DNA of 9,507 bases. It comes from Verrucomicrobiota bacterium (lineage in GTDB: Bacteria; Verrucomicrobiota; Verrucomicrobiia; Limisphaerales; CAIQOK01). A program made the translations under genes and the position numbers. Location: positions 1 to 9,507 of the forward strand of contig JANYDP010000379.1 of assembly GCA_025363535.1 (NCBI GenBank), given 5' to 3'. The notes under the pieces were generated by a model, which was given only the letters and a program-made list of their open reading frames with translations, was not told where the DNA came from and did no database searches. Shown piece after piece: positions 6,601-9,507 of this stretch; within the stretch, counting starts at the first letter, position 1; the number at the start of each line of letters is the position of its first letter.

Positions 6601-8224
6601 CACCACGGCGGGCGTCGGGCTCATTTCCCCGCCGCCGCACCATGACATTTACTCCATCGAAGATTTGGCGGAATTGATCCACGATTTGAAAAACTCGAAC
6701 CGCCATGCGCGCATCAGCGTGAAGCTGGTGAGCGAAGTCGGCGTGGGCACCATCGCGGCGGGCGTGGCCAAGGCGCACGCGGACGTGGTTTTGATTTCCG
6801 GTCACGACGGCGGCACCGGTGCGTCCCCGCTCTCCTCAATCAAGCACGCGGGCGGCCCTTGGGAACTCGGTCTGGCTGAAACCCACCAGACGCTCGTGTT
6901 GAACAATCTGCGCAGCCGCATCTACGTCGAGACGGACGGGCAGTTGAAGACTGGTCGTGACGTGGCCATCGCGGCGTTGCTCGGCGCGGAAGAATTTGGT
7001 TTTGCCACTGCGCCGCTCGTGGTGCTGGGCTGCATTGTGATGCGCGTGTGCCATCTCAACACCTGTCCGGTCGGCGTGGCGACACAGGATCCGAAGTTGC
7101 GCGAACGCTTCACGGGCAATCCTGATCACGTTGTAAACTTCATGCGCTTCATTGCCATGGAACTGCGCGAGATCATGGCCAAGCTCGGCTTCCGCAAGCT
7201 GGAAGACATGGTGGGCCGAACGGACAAATTGATTCCGTGGAAGGCGATTAACCACTGGAAAGCCAGCGGACTGGATCTCACACCGCTGCTCCATCAGCCG
7301 GACGCCGGCCCGGAAGTTGGACGTTTCCGCCAGCAAGATCAGGATCACGGCCTCGACAAGTCGCTTGATCTCACCAAGATTTTGGATCTTTGCAAACCCG
7401 CCATTGAGCGCGGTGAAAAAGTGAAGGCCGAATTGCCGATCATCAACGTCAACCGCGTCGTCGGCACCATCACTGGCAGTGACCTCACGAAGAAACACGG
7501 GCCGAACGGGCTGGCCGAAGACACGATTCAACTCAAGTTCAACGGCAGCGCAGGCCAGAGCTTCGGCGCGTTTGTGCCGCGCGGCATGACGCTCGAACTC
7601 GAGGGCGATGCAAACGACTATTTCGGCAAGGGCCTGAGCGGCGGCAAGCTGATCGTGTATCCGTCCAAGGCTTCGACCTTCAAGGCCGAAGACAACATGA
7701 TCGTCGGCAACGTGGCGTTTTACGGCGCGACGAGCGGCGAAGCTTATCTCTGCGGCATGGCCGGCGAACGCTTCGGCGTCCGCAACTCCGGCGTGAACGC
7801 GGTCGTGGAAGCCATCGGCGACCACGGCTGCGAATACATGACCGGCGGCCGCGTGGTCATTCTTGGCCCGACGGGGCGCAACTTTGCCGCTGGCATGAGC
7901 GGTGGTGTGGCTTACATCCTTGATGAAGCCGGCACGTTCGCGAGCCGTTGCAACATGGAGATGGTCGGTCTGGAAAAATTGGAAGATGCCGACGAGATCG
8001 AAGAACTTTGGAAACAGATTCAGCGCCACCAGATCTACACCGGCAGCAAAAAGGCCGCGCAAGTGCTGGCCGACTGGAAAAATCTCGTGCCGAAATTTGT
8101 GAAGGTCATGCCACAGGATTACAAACGCGTGCTGCTGTCGCTCAAGAAAGTCCAGTCACAGGGCTTGAGCGGTGAAGAGGCGATCATGGCGGCGTTTGAG
8201 GAAAACGTGAAGGGCGGACATTGA
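3602..8224 (+). CDS. gltB: Glutamate synthase (NADPH) large subunit, GOGAT alpha
   Basis: A 1540-residue protein, within the normal length of about 1480-1550. It hydrolyses glutamine, channels the ammonia to an FMN site and aminates 2-oxoglutarate to glutamate. Domains in order: a class II glutamine amidotransferase whose nucleophile C35 lies in HDACGLG, so a 34-residue propeptide should be removed; a central domain (roughly 480-800); the FMN-binding synthase domain (about 860-1240), with MSYGSIS at 900-906 and SGHDGGTGASP at 1066-1076; the 3Fe-4S cysteines C1144, C1150 and C1155 in CIVMRVC-HLNTCPVG; and a C-terminal GXGXG beta-helix (about 1285-1480). The start at 3602 is the only ATG after an in-frame stop at 3578-3580 and places C35 correctly. 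There is no clear ribosome binding site; the bases before ATG are cacgacg, nearly matching those before gltD. gltD follows after 36 bases, so the two subunits are almost certainly co-transcribed. No damage is seen. Confidence 0.98.
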   Translation: MSSKQSGQQSSGSNVSLGPPQKQGLYDPQFEHDACGLGFVVNIKGKKSHQLVTDALQILINLDHRGACGCETNTGDGAGILLQIPHEFLTAKTAKLGFTLPAPGQYGVGMVFLPKNSAERDAVKAEVAKIISAEGQTLLGWRGVPTDNSTLGKSAVAAEPHMAQVFIGRSANLKDDAAFERKLYVIRKIAEQTIRYGNKIAGDKWFYVSSLSSRTIVYKGMLMTTQMSDYYADLRDETMVTALAVVHSRCSTNTFPSWDRAHPNRYIAHNGEINTLRGNVNWMHAAQANLKSEVFGGDIKKLIPVINTDNSDSAQFDNVVELLTLAGRELPHTMMMMIPEPWENHESMDAERRAFYEFHSCLTEPWDGPASMIFTDGIRVGACLDRNGLRPSRYYVTKDDLVIMGSEAGVLPIAPERVAIKGRLQPGRMFLVDTIEGRIVADEELKKKYAGAHPYQQWLDEHHVLLENLPQPPEGTEVTHRKVLQRQQAFGYTFEDLRFIVGPMANDGVQPLGSMGTDTPLAVLSQKPQLLYNYFKQLFAQVTNPPIDPIREEIVTSTETMVGARGGLLNPTPESCALIKLEHPLLTDDQLEKLRHVNRKGFKAETISMLFPAKDGAKGLEAALEKMFAAAEQAIAQGATIVILSDRGVSPELAPIPALLAVAGLHHHLIRAGLRGRCGLVLESGEPREVHHFALLISYGCSAINPYLAYDTIDDLIAEKMLLNTDHKTAVKKFIKASIKGVVKTMAKMGISTIQSYRGAQVFEAIGINKAVVNKYFTWTPTRIEGIGLEVIAQEALKRHNHAFPKREVNGELEAGGQYQWRADGEQHLFNPQTIHKLQIACRLNSEKVYREYAELLNNRATTLCTLRGMLDFKFADQAIPLEEVESVESLVKRFKTGAMSYGSISKEAHEALAIAMNRIGGRSNTGEGGEDPARYVLEANGDSKNSAIKQVASGRFGVTSHYLVNAKELQIKMAQGAKPGEGGELPGKKVFPQIAKTRGTTAGVGLISPPPHHDIYSIEDLAELIHDLKNSNRHARISVKLVSEVGVGTIAAGVAKAHADVVLISGHDGGTGASPLSSIKHAGGPWELGLAETHQTLVLNNLRSRIYVETDGQLKTGRDVAIAALLGAEEFGFATAPLVVLGCIVMRVCHLNTCPVGVATQDPKLRERFTGNPDHVVNFMRFIAMELREIMAKLGFRKLEDMVGRTDKLIPWKAINHWKASGLDLTPLLHQPDAGPEVGRFRQQDQDHGLDKSLDLTKILDLCKPAIERGEKVKAELPIINVNRVVGTITGSDLTKKHGPNGLAEDTIQLKFNGSAGQSFGAFVPRGMTLELEGDANDYFGKGLSGGKLIVYPSKASTFKAEDNMIVGNVAFYGATSGEAYLCGMAGERFGVRNSGVNAVVEAIGDHGCEYMTGGRVVILGPTGRNFAAGMSGGVAYILDEAGTFASRCNMEMVGLEKLEDADEIEELWKQIQRHQIYTGSKKAAQVLADWKNLVPKFVKVMPQDYKRVLLSLKKVQSQGLSGEEAIMAAFEENVKGGH

Positions 8225-8260
8225 TTTAATTCAGCAGCAATAAACCGAAACGAAACGACG

Positions 8261-9507
8261 ATGGGAAAGCCAACCGGATTTTTAGAGTTCAAACGTGAGT
8301 TGCCGAAAGACCGTTCACCGCTCGGGCGCGTGGCGGACTACAAGGAATTTCACGAGCACCTGCCCGAAGCCGACCTCAAGAAGCAGGGTGCGCGCTGCAT
8401 GGATTGCGGCATTCCGTTCTGCCACACCGGCCAGCTTATCAGCGGCATGGCGAGCGGCTGTCCGATCAACAACCTCATCCCCGAATGGAACGACCTCGTC
8501 TATCGCGGCCTGTGGAAAGAGGCGTTGGATCGCCTGCACAAGACGAATAATTTCCCGGAGTTCACTGGCCGCGTCTGCCCTGCCCCGTGCGAAGGTTCGT
8601 GCGTGCTCGGCATGAACAATCCCCCGGTCACGATCAAGAACATCGAGGTCAGCATCATTGACCACGGCTGGGAAAACGGCTGGGTCACACCTGAACTGCC
8701 GAAGCAGCGCACCGGTAAAAAAGTTGCCGTCATTGGCTCCGGCCCGGCGGGACTTTCCGCCGCCGCCCAACTCAACAAGGCCGGGCATCTGGTGACTGTG
8801 TTCGAGCGCGCCGACCGTCCCGGCGGCCTGCTCATGTATGGCATACCCAACATGAAGCTCGACAAGCAGGAAGTTGTACTGCGCCGGATTGCGCTGCTGG
8901 AAAAAGAAGGCGTGACCTTCGTCTGCAACACCGAAGTCGGCGTGAATCTCCCGGCGGAAAAACTCCTGAAAGATTTCGACGCCGTCGTCCTCGCTACCGG
9001 CGCGACCAAGCCGCGTGACCTGCCGATTGAAGGCCGTCCGCTCAAAGGCATCCACTTCGCGATGGAATTTCTCACGGCGAACACCAAGGCGGTGCTGGAC
9101 CAGCACAAGAACGGCAATTTCATTGACGCCACCGGCAAGGACGTCGTTGTCATCGGCGGCGGCGACACCGGCACGGACTGCGTCGGCACTTCGATGCGGC
9201 ACGGCTGCAAGTCGCTCGTGCAGGTGGAGATTTTGCCCAAGCCGCCGCTCGAACGCGCCAAGGATAATCCGTGGCCCGAATGGCCGAAAACTTACAAGCT
9301 CGATTACGGTCAGGAGGAAGCCGAGGCGAAGTTTGGCGCTGACCCGCGCATCTATCTCACCACCGCGACCAAGTTTGAAGCGGATGCGAACGGCCAGGTC
9401 AAAGCCGTTCACACTGTGCAAGTGGAATGGACGAAGAACGACAAGGGGCAGTTCATCCCGAAGAATGTTCCCGGCACGGAAAAAGTTTTGCCCGCGCAGC
9501 TCGTTTT
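8261..9507 (+). CDS. gltD: Glutamate synthase small subunit, GOGAT beta; truncated by right edge
   Basis: The first 415 codons of a protein usually 480-500 residues long. It is the FAD enzyme that takes electrons from NADPH and passes them through Fe-S clusters to the large subunit. The N-terminal cysteine-rich region shows C46, C49 and C54 (RCMDCGIPFC), C67 (GCPINN) and C106, C110 and C114 (VCPAPCEGSC), fitting the two 4Fe-4S sites of the family. The FAD Rossmann motif GSGPAG is at 159-164, followed by FERADRPGGLLMYGIP; the NADPH-binding motif GGGDTG is at 299-304 and continues TDCVGTS. The stretch DYGQEEAEAKFG is typical of the longer GltD form. ATG 8261 is preceded by aaacgacg without a Shine-Dalgarno, like gltB, and gives the normal N-terminus MGKPTGFLEFKRE. 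A GltD-type partner marks the gltB product as NADPH-dependent rather than ferredoxin-dependent. The frame is open to the window end. Confidence 0.97.
   Translation, partial: MGKPTGFLEFKRELPKDRSPLGRVADYKEFHEHLPEADLKKQGARCMDCGIPFCHTGQLISGMASGCPINNLIPEWNDLVYRGLWKEALDRLHKTNNFPEFTGRVCPAPCEGSCVLGMNNPPVTIKNIEVSIIDHGWENGWVTPELPKQRTGKKVAVIGSGPAGLSAAAQLNKAGHLVTVFERADRPGGLLMYGIPNMKLDKQEVVLRRIALLEKEGVTFVCNTEVGVNLPAEKLLKDFDAVVLATGATKPRDLPIEGRPLKGIHFAMEFLTANTKAVLDQHKNGNFIDATGKDVVVIGGGDTGTDCVGTSMRHGCKSLVQVEILPKPPLERAKDNPWPEWPKTYKLDYGQEEAEAKFGADPRIYLTTATKFEADANGQVKAVHTVQVEWTKNDKGQFIPKNVPGTEKVLPAQLV

Noticed and set aside
3617..8062. Long minus-strand open frames antisense to gltB (3617-5389, 5423-6805, 6836-8062)
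   Set aside because: They oppose unmistakable gltB coding sequence, are rich in Arg, Ala, Val and His with no recognisable domain, and arise from the GC-rich codon pattern of the plus strand.
8315..9421. Minus-strand 368-codon open frame opposite gltD
   Set aside because: Same antisense artefact; gltD carries all family motifs on the plus strand.
1..9507. tRNA, rRNA, CRISPR array, insertion sequence or phage genes
   Set aside because: No tRNA-like cloverleaf, rRNA segment, regularly spaced repeats, transposase or phage-like frame was found; apart from the methyltransferase remnant nothing suggests a mobile element.

Overview
The window looks like a chromosomal piece of a GC-rich bacterium, most likely a verrucomicrobial (Limisphaerales/Pedosphaera-like) or related PVC-group organism. 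This rests on three things: the two lipoprotein glycosidase-like genes, the near absence of Shine-Dalgarno sequences before the core genes, and a short palindrome that reads 'GTGVPPV' when translated, which I remember as a common dispersed element in such genomes. The taxonomic call is an inference from memory, not a search.

Left part (1-1140): a minus-strand gene enters the window from its 5' end and runs off the left edge. It encodes the first ~348 residues of a RuBisCO-like protein (form IV-type RuBisCO large-chain homologue). It begins with GTG at 1046, and a 21-base hairpin-forming repeat lies in frame inside its reading frame at 29-49. A 94-base divergent intergenic stretch separates it from the next gene.

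Middle part (1141-3422): two convergent genes encode predicted lipoproteins. The plus-strand one (1141-2232) is a BNR/Asp-box, sialidase-like six-bladed propeller protein of the COG4692 type. The minus-strand one (2262-3269) is a GH43-like five-bladed propeller glycosidase with all three expected acidic catalytic residues. Directly upstream of the second, in the same frame, lies a ~44-codon fossil of the N-terminus of a site-specific DNA methyltransferase (3291-3422), with its catalytic DPPF motif changed to APPF. The open frame makes a 411-codon ORF that a gene caller would probably report as one protein; the true lipoprotein start is at 3269.

Right part (3498-9507): gltB (complete, 1540 residues) and gltD (5' 415 codons, cut by the right edge) encode the large and small subunits of NADPH-type glutamate synthase (GOGAT), which converts glutamine plus 2-oxoglutarate to two glutamates. 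They are 36 bases apart and form an operon, with a perfect TATAAT -10 box just ahead of gltB. This half is standard nitrogen assimilation.

The unusual part is the left half: a RuBisCO homologue of unsettled function next to two cell-surface glycan-active proteins, an in-frame repeat inside it, and a dead methyltransferase fragment. I see no evidence for a wholly new multi-gene system, but the RuBisCO-like gene and its possible link to sugar catabolism deserve a second look.
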